Notes under the pieces: model-generated | What the model was told of the DNA's origin: nothing | Database searches by the model: none | Seen by the model: only the letters and a program-made list of their open reading frames with translations | Part shown: positions 37,675 through 45,834 of the stretch, in pieces | Layout of the letters: every line of letters begins with the position of its first letter | Position numbering within the stretch: the first letter of the stretch is position 1 | Program-made: the position numbers and the translations under genes | Assembly: GCF_030269445.1 (NCBI RefSeq) | Contig: NZ_BSTJ01000008.1 | Coordinates: forward strand, 1 to 64,000 | Length of the DNA stretch: 64,000 bases | Direction: 5' to 3' | Origin: Actinoallomurus iriomotensis | GTDB lineage: Bacteria > Actinomycetota > Actinomycetes > Streptosporangiales > Streptosporangiaceae

Positions 37675-37928
37675 ACGGGCATGCCTTGGCGGAAGTCATC
37701 GGAGCCGCCGGACTCTCCACGGTGGTCGCCGTGACCATCTGGCAGGTCGCCGCCATCGTGCGGGCCAAGATCCTGGCGCCGCGCGAGGGGAGGTACCAGG
37801 AGCTCGCCGAGAGCACCGCGGCCGTGCAGGAGAGGACCGACCTTCAGCTCCGGGAGATCACCCTGGTCCTGGAGGACATGCGCGGGCGCCTGGCCTCACT
37901 GGAACGGATCCTCAAAGAGGTCGAGTAA
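37671..37928 (+). CDS. Small membrane protein with C-terminal coiled coil, hypothetical
   Basis: This 85-residue protein has one N-terminal membrane segment (~8-30, VIGAAGLSTVVAVTIWQVAAIV) and a long charged helix (ESTAAVQERTDLQLREITLVLEDMRGRLASLERILKEVE). Its ATG overlaps the regulator stop by 4 bases, so it is coupled to it. It may anchor or tether the regulator at the membrane or assist the exporter. No family recognised. Confidence 0.75.
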   Translation: MNGHALAEVIGAAGLSTVVAVTIWQVAAIVRAKILAPREGRYQELAESTAAVQERTDLQLREITLVLEDMRGRLASLERILKEVE

Positions 37929-37943
37929 CGATCGGAGGACCCC

Positions 37944-37971
37944 GGGCCGCCGAGCTGCAACTCGGCGGCCC
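37944..37971 (+). other. Hairpin between the small membrane protein and the MMPL exporter gene
   Basis: GGGCCGCCGAG (37944-37954) pairs with CTCGGCGGCCC (37961-37971), 11 bp perfect, with a CTGCAA loop. There is no T run. It sits ~75 bases before the exporter ATG and may reduce read-through or stabilise the upstream mRNA. Confidence 0.55.
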
Positions 37972-38046
37972 AGGTAGCGAAGAAGCATCACCTCGCCCGA
38001 GGGCGAGTTCTCGTCGAATACCCCTTCGTGGAAAGGACAGCAGTTC

Positions 38047-40203
38047 ATGCTGCGCATTGGCAAGTCGGCCCCGCCGGAGACCGCGGCGCGGGCCCCGGCA
38101 GGGCCCGCGCCCCTCGTGGAGCGCGTCGCGGGGTGGTCGGTGCGGCACCGCACACCGGCCATCGCGGGCTGGTTCGCCCTGGTGATCCTCGCCGTGCTCG
38201 CCGGCACGCTGATCCCGGGTCAGGGCGCCGGCGGCATCGATCCGGGGGAGTCGGGCCGGGCCCAACGAGTCCTGGACGCCCAGCACGCCTACGTGCCGGT
38301 CCTGGAGAACGTGCTGGTCCAGTCCCGTACGGGCGGACGGTTCGCGGACGACCCGGACCTGCGCCAGGCCGCGCGGGACCTGGAGGCGGCGCTCCGGCGG
38401 ACGCCCGGTACGGTCACAGGCTTCCGCTCGCCCCTGGTGTCCAGGGACGGCCGCTCCGGCCTGGTCACCTTCCAGCTCGCGGGACCGTACGAACAGGTGG
38501 ACGCGCAGTACGACGCCGTCGTGAAGGCGGTCGCGGAGGTGGCGGCCCGCCATCCGGGGGCGCGTGTGGCCCAGGCCGGCGACCGCAGTCTGAGCTCCGC
38601 GGTCGACGAGGGCATCAAGGGCGACTTCAAGCGGGCCGAGCACTTCTCACTGCCGATCACCGTGGTGATCCTGCTGGTGGTGTTCGGCTCGCTGATCGCG
38701 GCGGGCATCCCGCTGCTGCTGGCGCTCAGCACCGTCATCGGCGCGTTCGGCCTGTTGCAGGTGGTCGATCACTGGACCCCGATCAACAGCGCGACCCACT
38801 CCATGGTCCTGCTGATCGGCGTCGCCGTCGGCATCGACTACTCGCTGTTCTACCTGCGACGCGAACGCGAGGAGCGCGCCGCGGGCCGTACCGTCCGGGA
38901 GGCGCTGCGGGTCACCGCCCGCACCTCCGGGCACGTCATCCTCGTCTCGGGCCTGACGGTGATGCTCTGCATGACCGGGCTGCTGTTCAGCGGGCTGGCC
39001 GAGCTGCGCGGGCTGACGATCGGCGCGGTCCTCGTGGTCGGCCTCGCGATGGTCGGCTCGGTGACCGTGCTGCCGGCGCTGCTGAGCCTGCTGGGCCGCT
39101 GGGTGGACCGGGGCCGGCTCCCATGGTTGGGCCGCCGGCGTACGGCCGCGGCGGAGTCACGCACCTGGACGGCGGTCGCGCGGGTGGTCGTGCGGCGGCC
39201 GCTCCTGTGGGGCGGCGCGGCCGTGCTCGCCCTGGTGGTGATGGCGCTGCCCGTGTTCGGGATCCACCTGCAGGACGCCGCCGTGACCGACAGCCTGCCG
39301 CGCAGCGTGCCCGTCGTGGACGCCGCCGTCCGCATGCAGGAGGCCTTCCCGGGCACGCCGTCTCCGGCTCGCGTGGTGGTGTGGGAGACACGTGACGGCG
39401 CGCTCGACGGTCCGGCCGCACGGCGGGCCGTCGACGGCCTGCGGGGCGACGGGGCGCAGCCGATCGCCCAGGCGCGGGTCGGCCGGGCGCTGCTCCTGCG
39501 GGTGCCCCTGGCCGACTTCGGCAACGGGGAGACGGCCGTCCGGGCGCTGGGCACGCTGCGGCACCGCTCCCTGCCCGCCGCGTTCGGGCACGTGGACGGG
39601 GTCGAGTACGCGGTCACCGGCCGGACCGCGCTGGCGTACGACTTCACCCGGCAGCTGTCCGGCCGTACGCCGCTCGTCTTCGGGTTCGTGCTCGTGCTGG
39701 CGTTCGTCCTGCTCGCCGTGGCGTTCCGTTCCCTCACCGTGCCGCTGGTCTCGATCGCCTTGAACCTGCTGTCGATCGGCGCCGCGTGCGGCGTGCTCGG
39801 CTGGGTGTTCCAGGGCGGCCACGGGGGCTCGCTGCTCGGCTTCACCTCCTACGGAGGGATCGTCGACTGGCTCCCGGTGTTCATGTTCGTCGTCCTGTTC
39901 GGCCTGAGCATGGACTACCACATCTTCATCCTCAGCCGGATCCGCGAGCGCCGGTCCGGCGGAGCCGGTCCGCGCGAGGCGGTCGTCGAGGGCGTCGGCG
40001 CGAGCGCGGGCGTCGTGACCAGCGCCGCCGTCATCATGACCGCGGCCTTCAGCGTCTTCGTCGTGCTGACCGCGATCGAGTACAAGATGATGGGCGTCGG
40101 GCTGTCCGTGGCCATCCTTCTCGACGCCACCCTCGTACGCGGCGTGCTCCTCCCGGCCGCTCTGGCCCTGCTCGGCGACCGGGCGTGGGGTCGCCGCCGG
40201 TGA
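38047..40203 (+). CDS. MMPL/RND-family membrane transporter
   Basis: This 718-residue transporter has about 12 membrane segments in two homologous halves, each with a large extracytoplasmic loop. The signature Asp-Tyr pairs of MMPL proteins occur in GVAVGIDYSLFYLRREREER and in VLFGLSMDYHIFILSRIRERR, and are thought to carry protons. It probably exports a lipid or hydrophobic compound. ATG 38047 follows GGAAAGGAC. It is the third gene of the ArsR-like operon. The substrate cannot be told from sequence. Confidence 0.92.
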   Translation: MLRIGKSAPPETAARAPAGPAPLVERVAGWSVRHRTPAIAGWFALVILAVLAGTLIPGQGAGGIDPGESGRAQRVLDAQHAYVPVLENVLVQSRTGGRFADDPDLRQAARDLEAALRRTPGTVTGFRSPLVSRDGRSGLVTFQLAGPYEQVDAQYDAVVKAVAEVAARHPGARVAQAGDRSLSSAVDEGIKGDFKRAEHFSLPITVVILLVVFGSLIAAGIPLLLALSTVIGAFGLLQVVDHWTPINSATHSMVLLIGVAVGIDYSLFYLRREREERAAGRTVREALRVTARTSGHVILVSGLTVMLCMTGLLFSGLAELRGLTIGAVLVVGLAMVGSVTVLPALLSLLGRWVDRGRLPWLGRRRTAAAESRTWTAVARVVVRRPLLWGGAAVLALVVMALPVFGIHLQDAAVTDSLPRSVPVVDAAVRMQEAFPGTPSPARVVVWETRDGALDGPAARRAVDGLRGDGAQPIAQARVGRALLLRVPLADFGNGETAVRALGTLRHRSLPAAFGHVDGVEYAVTGRTALAYDFTRQLSGRTPLVFGFVLVLAFVLLAVAFRSLTVPLVSIALNLLSIGAACGVLGWVFQGGHGGSLLGFTSYGGIVDWLPVFMFVVLFGLSMDYHIFILSRIRERRSGGAGPREAVVEGVGASAGVVTSAAVIMTAAFSVFVVLTAIEYKMMGVGLSVAILLDATLVRGVLLPAALALLGDRAWGRRR

Positions 40204-40212
40204 GAAAGGCTG

Positions 40213-40253
40213 GGTCGCCCCGGCGGGTGGGTTGCGGACCCGCCGGGGCGACC
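40213..40253. terminator. Bidirectional hairpin between convergent exporter and GH3 genes
   Basis: A 16-bp perfect stem (40213-40228 with 40238-40253) lies 9 bases after the exporter stop and 35 bases from the GH3 stop. It has no long T run, which is common for high-GC actinobacterial terminators. Confidence 0.75.
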
Positions 40254-40288
40254 GCCTCTCCCGGCGGAGGGCCGGTGGCCGGGGTCGC

Positions 40289-42532
40289 CTAGTGAACGGT
40301 CAGGTCCGCGGACTTACCGCCGGCGACGATCTTGTACTGGCCGGGCACGACCGACCGGGTGGACGAGCCGTTGATGTCGCCCTGCGTCACGGCCAGGCGC
40401 GACACCGGGAACGACAGCGAGACGGTCGTCGACTGGCCGGCCTTCAGCGGCACGCGAGTGTAGGCGACGAGGCGGTTCGGCGGGACGAGGATGCGGCTGA
40501 CCGGCTGCTGGGCGAAGACCGGTACCACCATGTCGCCGTCGCGGGAACCGGTGTTGGCGACCTTCACCGACACCTTCACCGTGCTGCCGCCGGACACCGA
40601 GACGTCGTTCACCGCGTACGAGGTGTAGGACAGGCCCGCGCCGAAGCCGAACAGCGGATCGTAGGACGAGCTGGTGCCGGAGTTGGTGCCCGGCAGCTGC
40701 TGGTAGAACATCGGCTCGTCGCCGGCGACCTTCGGCCACGACACCGGCAGGCGTCCGCTGGGGTTGGCCTTGCCGAACAGGACGTTCGCCACCGCCGTAC
40801 CGCCCTCGCTGCCCGGCAGCCAGGACATGAGCAGCTGCTTGGCGTCGGCGGCGCCGCCGAGGGCGAGCGGCCGCCCGGCCACGACCACCACGATCACCGG
40901 CTTGCCGGTGGCCTGCAGGTCGTCGACCAGCTTCTGCTGGTCGGCGGCCAGCTCGGGCGTCTCGTTGTCGTTGGTGCCCTCGGCGCCCGGCTTCTCGCCG
41001 ACCACGACGACGGCCGCGTCCGCGCCCTTCGTCTGGTCGACCGCGTCACCGGCGTCCTTGACCAGCTTGGCGTGGTCGCCGATGAGGTTCTTGATGCCCT
41101 GGTAGACCGTGACGCCCGGATCGTTGACGCCGTCCGGGATGCCCTGCCACTGGATCGTCCAGCCGCCGTCCTGGTTGGGGATCGAGTCGGCGCTGGGGCC
41201 GGTCACGACCACCTTGCCGACGCCGGTCGACAGCGGCAGCACGTTGCCGTCGTTCTTCAGCAGCGTCTGCGACTCGGTGGCCGCGCGGACCGCGAGGTCC
41301 TTGTCGGCGCCGAGCGCGATGCCGTCCGCCTGGGAGGCGTCCACGTACGGGTGCTCGAACAGGCCGAGCTTGAACTTCAGCGTCAGGATGCGCGAGACGG
41401 CCTCGTCGATGCGCGCCTTGGACACCTTGCCGCTCTTGACGTCGGCGATGAGCCCGTTCACGTAGTCGTCGACGCTGCCCGGCGGCAGCATCGCCATGTC
41501 CACGCCCGCGTTGACCGCGATGGCCGCGGCTCCCGCGTAGGTGTCGCTCAGGTGGTAGGCGGTCTGCAGGCTCTGGACGTCGTTCCAGTCGCTGACCACG
41601 ACGCCCTTGAAGCCCCACTGCCTGCGCAGCAGGTCGGTGAGCAGGTAGTGCGAGGCGTGCGCCGGGATGCCGTTGACCGAGCCGGAGTTGGCCATGAGGG
41701 TCAGCGCGCCCGCGTCGACCGCCGCCTTGTAGGCCGGCAGGAACGTGTCCTGGAAGTAGCGCGGGTCCAGGTGCGCCTCGGTGCGGTCATGGCCCGCGAA
41801 CGGCGCGGAGTAGCCGGCGAAGTGCTTGACCGTCGCCGCGACCTGACCGGACTTCTGCAGGCCCTGGATGTTGGCGGCGCCGAGCGAGCCCGCGAGGTAC
41901 GGGTCCTCGGAATAGGTCTCGTAGTAGCGGCCCCAGCGGGTGTCACGGGAGATGTCCTCGACGGGCGCGAAGTCCCACTGCGGGCCGGTGGCCTTGACCG
42001 CGCGCGCGGTGGACTCGCCCATCGCCTCGGACAGCTGCGGGTCCCAGGTGGCGCCGACGCCCACCTGCTGGGGGAACTTCGTGGCGCCGAGGACGTTGTT
42101 GTGCCCGTGTACGGCGTCGACGCCGTACACGATCGGGATGTGCAGGCGGGAGTGGTCGATCGCGTACTTCTGGACCGCGTTGACCATGTCGGCCCAGTCC
42201 TTGGGCGTGTTCTGCGGCGGGGTCTCCCCGCCGCCGGACAGCACCGAGCCGGCTTTCAGGTCGGTCAGGATGTGCTTCATGCAGGACTCGACCAGGGCGC
42301 CGCCGGCCCACTGGCAGTCGCCCTGCATGTTGACCACCGCCGGCTGGGTCATCTGACCGACCTTCTCCTCGAGCGTCATGCGCTTGAGGAGGTCGGCCAC
42401 ACGGGCGGGCACGGGGGCGTGCGGGTCCTGATATCCGGACTGGGCGCTGGCGCCGGTCGCGCTCAACGCCAGGCCGGAGAGGGTGAGAGTGACGGCCAGC
42501 CCGATGTGGGCGGCCCTGGACCTCAGTCTCAT
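40289..42532 (-). CDS. Secreted GH3 beta-glucosidase / exo-beta-glucanase (ExoI/ExoP-like)
   Basis: This 747-residue secreted enzyme has a signal peptide (~1-31, MRLRSRAAHIGLAVTLTLSGLAL...GASA) and a GH3 TIM-barrel with IPIVYGVDAVHGHNNVLGATKFP and the nucleophile D315 in VVVSDWND. An alpha/beta domain follows with the likely acid/base Glu in GEKPGAEGTND, and then a fibronectin-like C-terminal beta domain. The pattern matches plant ExoI and bacterial ExoP enzymes that release glucose from beta-1,3/1,4-glucans. ATG 42532 is chosen over TTG 42559, since it starts a typical signal peptide. It lies downstream of a ROK regulator with operator-like palindromes between, suggesting glucan- or glucose-responsive control. 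Confidence 0.9.
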   Translation of the reverse strand: MRLRSRAAHIGLAVTLTLSGLALSATGASAQSGYQDPHAPVPARVADLLKRMTLEEKVGQMTQPAVVNMQGDCQWAGGALVESCMKHILTDLKAGSVLSGGGETPPQNTPKDWADMVNAVQKYAIDHSRLHIPIVYGVDAVHGHNNVLGATKFPQQVGVGATWDPQLSEAMGESTARAVKATGPQWDFAPVEDISRDTRWGRYYETYSEDPYLAGSLGAANIQGLQKSGQVAATVKHFAGYSAPFAGHDRTEAHLDPRYFQDTFLPAYKAAVDAGALTLMANSGSVNGIPAHASHYLLTDLLRRQWGFKGVVVSDWNDVQSLQTAYHLSDTYAGAAAIAVNAGVDMAMLPPGSVDDYVNGLIADVKSGKVSKARIDEAVSRILTLKFKLGLFEHPYVDASQADGIALGADKDLAVRAATESQTLLKNDGNVLPLSTGVGKVVVTGPSADSIPNQDGGWTIQWQGIPDGVNDPGVTVYQGIKNLIGDHAKLVKDAGDAVDQTKGADAAVVVVGEKPGAEGTNDNETPELAADQQKLVDDLQATGKPVIVVVVAGRPLALGGAADAKQLLMSWLPGSEGGTAVANVLFGKANPSGRLPVSWPKVAGDEPMFYQQLPGTNSGTSSSYDPLFGFGAGLSYTSYAVNDVSVSGGSTVKVSVKVANTGSRDGDMVVPVFAQQPVSRILVPPNRLVAYTRVPLKAGQSTTVSLSFPVSRLAVTQGDINGSSTRSVVPGQYKIVAGGKSADLTVH

Positions 42533-42598
42533 GACGCGTGTCTCCAGGCGGGGGATCAAGAAGAGGCTCTGTGATCAAAGACCCAGCCGAAGATCAAA

Positions 42599-42609
42599 TC
42601 AAGGCTTGA
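42599..42609. promoter_or_regulatory. Operator-like palindrome upstream of the GH3 gene
   Basis: TCAAGGCTTGA is a near-perfect palindrome around one central G, sharing the TCAAG/CTTGA core of the two ROK-type sites nearby. It is 67 bases before the GH3 start. Confidence 0.5.
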
Positions 42610-42638
42610 ATTAAGTTTGGCCGAAGCCTGCCAGAATC

Positions 42639-42653
42639 GTTCAAGAGTTGAAC
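42639..42653. promoter_or_regulatory. ROK-type operator before the GH3 gene
   Basis: GTTCAAGAGTTGAAC is a perfect 6-3-6 palindrome overlapping the last codons of the ROK gene. It is nearly the same as the 15-mer at 43822-43836 near the ROK start, so both are probably bound by the same regulator. Confidence 0.65.
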
Positions 42654-43798
42654 GCGACCTGGAGAACGAGCGCCAGCGCGCCGAGCACCTCCGCGCGGTC
42701 GCCGAGGACCCCGGGCACGATCGACACCAGCGAGGCCGCGCTGGCGATCGCCGATCGTCTCACCGCCTCGGCCATCGGATCCAGCAGCAGCGCCCCCGCA
42801 CGGCCCAGGTCGCCGCCGACCACGACACGCGTCGGGTTCAGCAGGTTGCACAGGCCGGCCACACCGGCGCCGACGTAACGGCCGGCGTCGCCGACCGCGC
42901 GGCGGCACGGCGCGTCGCCGGCGAGGGCCAGCTCGACGATCCGCGCGGTGGTCAGGCCGTCGCCGTGCGCGTGCCGCAGCAACTCGGCGAGGTAACGGCC
43001 GCCGGCGTAGGTCTCCAGGCAGCCGCGGTTGCCGCAGCGGCACATCGGCCCTCGCTCGTCGAGCGTGAGGTGCCCGAGCTCGCCCGCGGTGCCGCCGGGC
43101 CCGTGGTAGAGACGGCCGCCGATGACGATACCGGCGCCGACGCCAGAGCTGATCTTGATGTACGCGGCGTCGGCGTGGCCGTGCGCCGCGCCCCACGTCA
43201 TCTCGCCGAGCGCGCCGAGGTTGGCGTCGTTGTCGACGTGCACGGGGCGGCCGAGGCGCCGGGCGGCCTCGTCGGCGGCGTGGATGCCGGCCCAGCCGGG
43301 CAGGATCGTGCTCGACCCGATCGTGCCGGTCACCGCGTCGACCGGACCGGGCACGCCGAGCCCGATCCCGACCACGTCCTCGCGCGTCGCGCCGGCCGAG
43401 GCCAGCAGCCCGTCCATGAGACGTTCCGCCGCGGACAGGCCGTCGGCCGCCGACGCGCCGACGTCGAGCGGCATGACCCGTTCGGCGATCACCTCGCGGG
43501 CGAGGTTGCCGATCGCCACGCGCAGGTGCGAGTGGCCGAAGTCGACCCCGACGGCGAGCCCGGCGCCGGGAGCCAGCGACACCGCGCGGGCCCGGCGCCC
43601 GCCGGCCGACGTCGGCGTCACGACGAGCAGCCCGCCGGCGGTCAGCTCGCGCACGATGTTGGAGACGGTGGCGCGGGAGAGCCCGGTGCTGCGCGCGATG
43701 TCGGCCTGGGTCGGCGCCCCGGACTCGCGCACCGCCTCGATGACCCGCCGCTGGTTGGCCTCCCGCAGGGACGTCTGCGAGCCCGGCATCGCCACCAT
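42641..43798 (-). CDS. ROK-family transcriptional regulator (XylR/NagC type)
   Basis: This 385-residue protein has an N-terminal winged HTH (~15-70, TQADIARSTGLSRATVSNIVRELTAGGLL) and a ROK sugar-kinase-like domain with GVDFGHSHLRVAIG, the zinc motif CRCGNRGCLETYAGG and GVGAGIVIGGRLYHG. ATG 43798 has GGGGGA close upstream and is chosen over codons further upstream that would include the operator. It is upstream of the secreted GH3 gene on the same strand. Palindromes of one type lie before both genes, so it likely represses itself and the glucanase until a sugar binds. Confidence 0.9.
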   Translation of the reverse strand: MVAMPGSQTSLREANQRRVIEAVRESGAPTQADIARSTGLSRATVSNIVRELTAGGLLVVTPTSAGGRRARAVSLAPGAGLAVGVDFGHSHLRVAIGNLAREVIAERVMPLDVGASAADGLSAAERLMDGLLASAGATREDVVGIGLGVPGPVDAVTGTIGSSTILPGWAGIHAADEAARRLGRPVHVDNDANLGALGEMTWGAAHGHADAAYIKISSGVGAGIVIGGRLYHGPGGTAGELGHLTLDERGPMCRCGNRGCLETYAGGRYLAELLRHAHGDGLTTARIVELALAGDAPCRRAVGDAGRYVGAGVAGLCNLLNPTRVVVGGDLGRAGALLLDPMAEAVRRSAIASAASLVSIVPGVLGDRAEVLGALALVLQVAFNS

Positions 43799-43821
43799 CG
43801 GTCCCCCAGCGGGTCTACGGT

Positions 43822-43836
43822 GTTCAAGAAGTGAAC
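43822..43836. promoter_or_regulatory. ROK-type operator before the ROK gene
   Basis: GTTCAAGAAGTGAAC is a 5-5-5 palindrome located 24 bases upstream of the ROK start. It shares 13 of 15 positions with the site at 42639-42653. It fits autoregulation. Confidence 0.65.
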
Positions 43837-44057
43837 TCCAGGCTACGCGCAACCGTGCTCGGAGTAACCTGCCTCGGCACGCTCGCCGGCGTGCACCGCG
43901 TGTGTCGCGGGTCCGGCGTCATGGGGGACTCGGCCCCGCACGGCGATCGTCATTCGCGGCATTCACCGCTATCGCACATCTTCGAAGTGTCATAGCGGCA
44001 CTTCCGGCGTTTGCCGTCGATCCTTCAGGTAAGGCGCGATCGCTGTACGATCAGGCC

Positions 44058-44834
44058 ATGGCGCAGTGGTCGGTAGAGCGGTCGGACACCGGCCCCGGAA
44101 AGACCCCCCGCGGTGTCGGCGAAGCCGATGAGGGCCGCGTACGGGCGACCGTGGTCGACGAGCGGTTGGAGACCGTACGTGTGGAACCGAGGCTGCTGCG
44201 ATCCTCACGGGAGGAGCTGAGCCGGCTTCTCATCGAGGCGGTCAACGCCGCGCTCGAGGACTTCCGCGCGCGTCGCTTCGACGGCGAGGCCCCGGATTTC
44301 GATTTGCGCGAGATCATCGCCGACCTGCAGAAGGCGAACGAGCAATTCCGGCGCGACATGAGCCAGCGGATGGAGTTCGCCGCGGACGTCGTCACCGAAC
44401 TGCGCCAGGCCGGGGTCAGGGTGGCCGATCTGCCGACCCTGAACGTCGACGACATGGTCGACGAGGTGACCGGCCTCCTGCGAACGGTGGACGAGGCGCG
44501 GCACCTCGGCGACGAGGACCTCACCGGCACGGGCGAGGCCCCGCGGGCGTCGGTGCGCGCGGTGTGCGTGCCCGTCGGCCGGCTCAAGTCACTGGTTCTG
44601 GACGCCCGCGCGACGCGCGGCACCGTCGAGCTCGAACGTGACGTCGTGACCGCGGTGAACGCCGCGCTGGACGACCTGGACGCCAGGACGCGGGACCGGC
44701 GGGCGGAGTCCGACGTCGATCCGGAAGCGGTGAAGAAACAACTCGGTCAGCTGAGGGAACGGAACATGGCCCGGCTGGAGTCCTACTTCCGGGCGCTGAG
44801 TGACGTGATCAACGGCATCGAGCCGGAGCGTTGA
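44058..44834 (+). CDS. Protein with two YbaB/EbfC-like domains, nucleoid-associated type
   Basis: In this 258-residue protein, residues ~25-75 (VRATVVDERLETVRVEPRLLRSSREELSRLLIEAVNAALEDFR) follow the YbaB pattern of a strand pair and long helix with AVNAAL. A second weaker copy occurs at ~165-215 (VRAVCVPVGRLKSLVLDARATRGTVELERDVVTAVNAALDDLD), and coiled-coil helices flank each. YbaB-like genes often head actinobacterial operons for WXG100-type secreted proteins. ATG 44058 is chosen; the frame is open upstream only as antisense to the ROK gene. It lies 10 bases before the next gene. Function inferred from context. Confidence 0.65.
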   Translation: MAQWSVERSDTGPGKTPRGVGEADEGRVRATVVDERLETVRVEPRLLRSSREELSRLLIEAVNAALEDFRARRFDGEAPDFDLREIIADLQKANEQFRRDMSQRMEFAADVVTELRQAGVRVADLPTLNVDDMVDEVTGLLRTVDEARHLGDEDLTGTGEAPRASVRAVCVPVGRLKSLVLDARATRGTVELERDVVTAVNAALDDLDARTRDRRAESDVDPEAVKKQLGQLRERNMARLESYFRALSDVINGIEPER

Positions 44835-44844
44835 GGGAGCAAGG

Positions 44845-45174
44845 ATGACCGAGCCGCAGATCGAGTACGACCGGCCGCAGCTGAAGCTGGCCGGCGACGG
44901 CATCGTGACCGCCCACGAGAACGCCCGAACCCACCTGGCCAACACCCAGACGCAGATCGAGGGGTTCGGCGAGTGGTGGAACCCCAACAACGACCCGAAC
45001 GATCTGATCGGGGGCGTGCTCGGGGGGTGCTTCACGGCCGTCCACCAGATGATGATGTCCACCGGCCAGCAGAACCTCGACGTGCTGCACAGCCACGGGC
45101 AGGCGATGCAGGTGATGTCCGGGAACATGACCGGAGCGGAAGACGCGAACACCGGCCTGACCCAGTCGGTCTGA
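44845..45174 (+). CDS. WXG100-like helical-hairpin protein
   Basis: This 109-residue protein is two predicted helices with a turn at EWWNPNNDPND, in the place of the W-x-G turn, followed by LIGGVLGGCFTAVHQMMMSTGQQNLDVL. There is no signal peptide. The size and shape fit ESAT-6/WXG100-like proteins that leave by type VII secretion, and it is preceded by a YbaB-like gene as in many such operons. The motif is WWNP rather than WxG, and no secretion machinery is nearby, so the assignment is tentative. Confidence 0.55.
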   Translation: MTEPQIEYDRPQLKLAGDGIVTAHENARTHLANTQTQIEGFGEWWNPNNDPNDLIGGVLGGCFTAVHQMMMSTGQQNLDVLHSHGQAMQVMSGNMTGAEDANTGLTQSV

Positions 45175-45221
45175 CCCTGATCCGAGGAGGCCGGACGCGG
45201 CCGGAAAGGTGACACGATCCA

Positions 45222-45734
45222 ATGGCGATAGAGCTCCCGGGCTGGTTTGCCAAGCTGCTCAACCTCATGGGCATAGCCGGAGCCGCGGGCTGGACGAACG
45301 CCAATGAGGACACGGCACACGCCGTCGGCACCGTGTACCAGCAGCACGCGACCAACGTTCAGCCCGCGGTGACCGACGCGAAGACCCACGGGCAGCGCGC
45401 GACCTCCGCCGTCCAGAGCGCGGCCGGGACGTCGATGACGCAGACGATCGACCATCCGCAGGGCGCGATCAACAACCTCATCGACCACCACAAGGGCGCG
45501 CTGGTGACGGCGCTCATCGCCGGCGGAGTGGTGCCGATCGGGCTGGCCTCATACAAGATCTTCAAGCTCGTCGACGGCGGCGTGACCGCGGCGCAGATCG
45601 CGACGTCCGCCATGATCCCCGGCGGTCAGGTCGCCATTCCGGAGGAGCTGGCGATCGGCCGTCTGCTGCAGACCGGCATCACGAACACGCTGCTCGCGCT
45701 CCTCCTCGGGAACTCGGACACCAAGTCGGCTTAG
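45222..45734 (+). CDS. Hypothetical Ala/Thr-rich protein with membrane-active segment, third gene of the WXG-like cassette
   Basis: This 170-residue protein has an N-terminal amphipathic/hydrophobic part (LPGWFAKLLNLMGIAGAAGW), a helical middle (TVYQQHATNVQPAVTDAKTHGQRATSAVQ) and two hydrophobic segments (ALVTALIAGGVVPIGLASYKIF and the C-terminal NTLLALLLG). It is 47 bases after the WXG-like gene. It lacks any nuclease or enzyme motif, unlike the large toxin that usually ends such operons. It may be a secreted partner or a pore-type effector. No family recognised. Confidence 0.6.
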   Translation: MAIELPGWFAKLLNLMGIAGAAGWTNANEDTAHAVGTVYQQHATNVQPAVTDAKTHGQRATSAVQSAAGTSMTQTIDHPQGAINNLIDHHKGALVTALIAGGVVPIGLASYKIFKLVDGGVTAAQIATSAMIPGGQVAIPEELAIGRLLQTGITNTLLALLLGNSDTKSA

Positions 45735-45768
45735 ACCGTCTGAGCGGACCGACGTACTGGAACGCGTC

Positions 45769-45803
45769 GACGCCCGGCAGACCGTCTCCGGCTGCCGGGC
45801 GTC
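45769..45803. terminator. Bidirectional terminator between convergent genes
   Basis: GACGCCCGGCAG (45769-45780) pairs perfectly with CTGCCGGGCGTC (45792-45803), 12 bp with an 11-base loop. It lies between the stops of the WXG cassette and the M48 protease. Confidence 0.75.
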
Positions 45804-45834
45804 CGTTCGAGGATGAGGGGGCGGCGTACCGCCG

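Noticed and set aside
40232-42574. A 780-codon + strand frame across the GH3 gene
   Set aside because: It mirrors the GH3 coding strand. The protein has no recognisable domains while the minus strand has a signal peptide and GH3 motifs.
44058-45734. A type VII secretion (ESX) locus
   Set aside because: There are no EccC ATPase, EccD, EccB or mycosin genes; only a YbaB-like gene and small candidate substrates are present.
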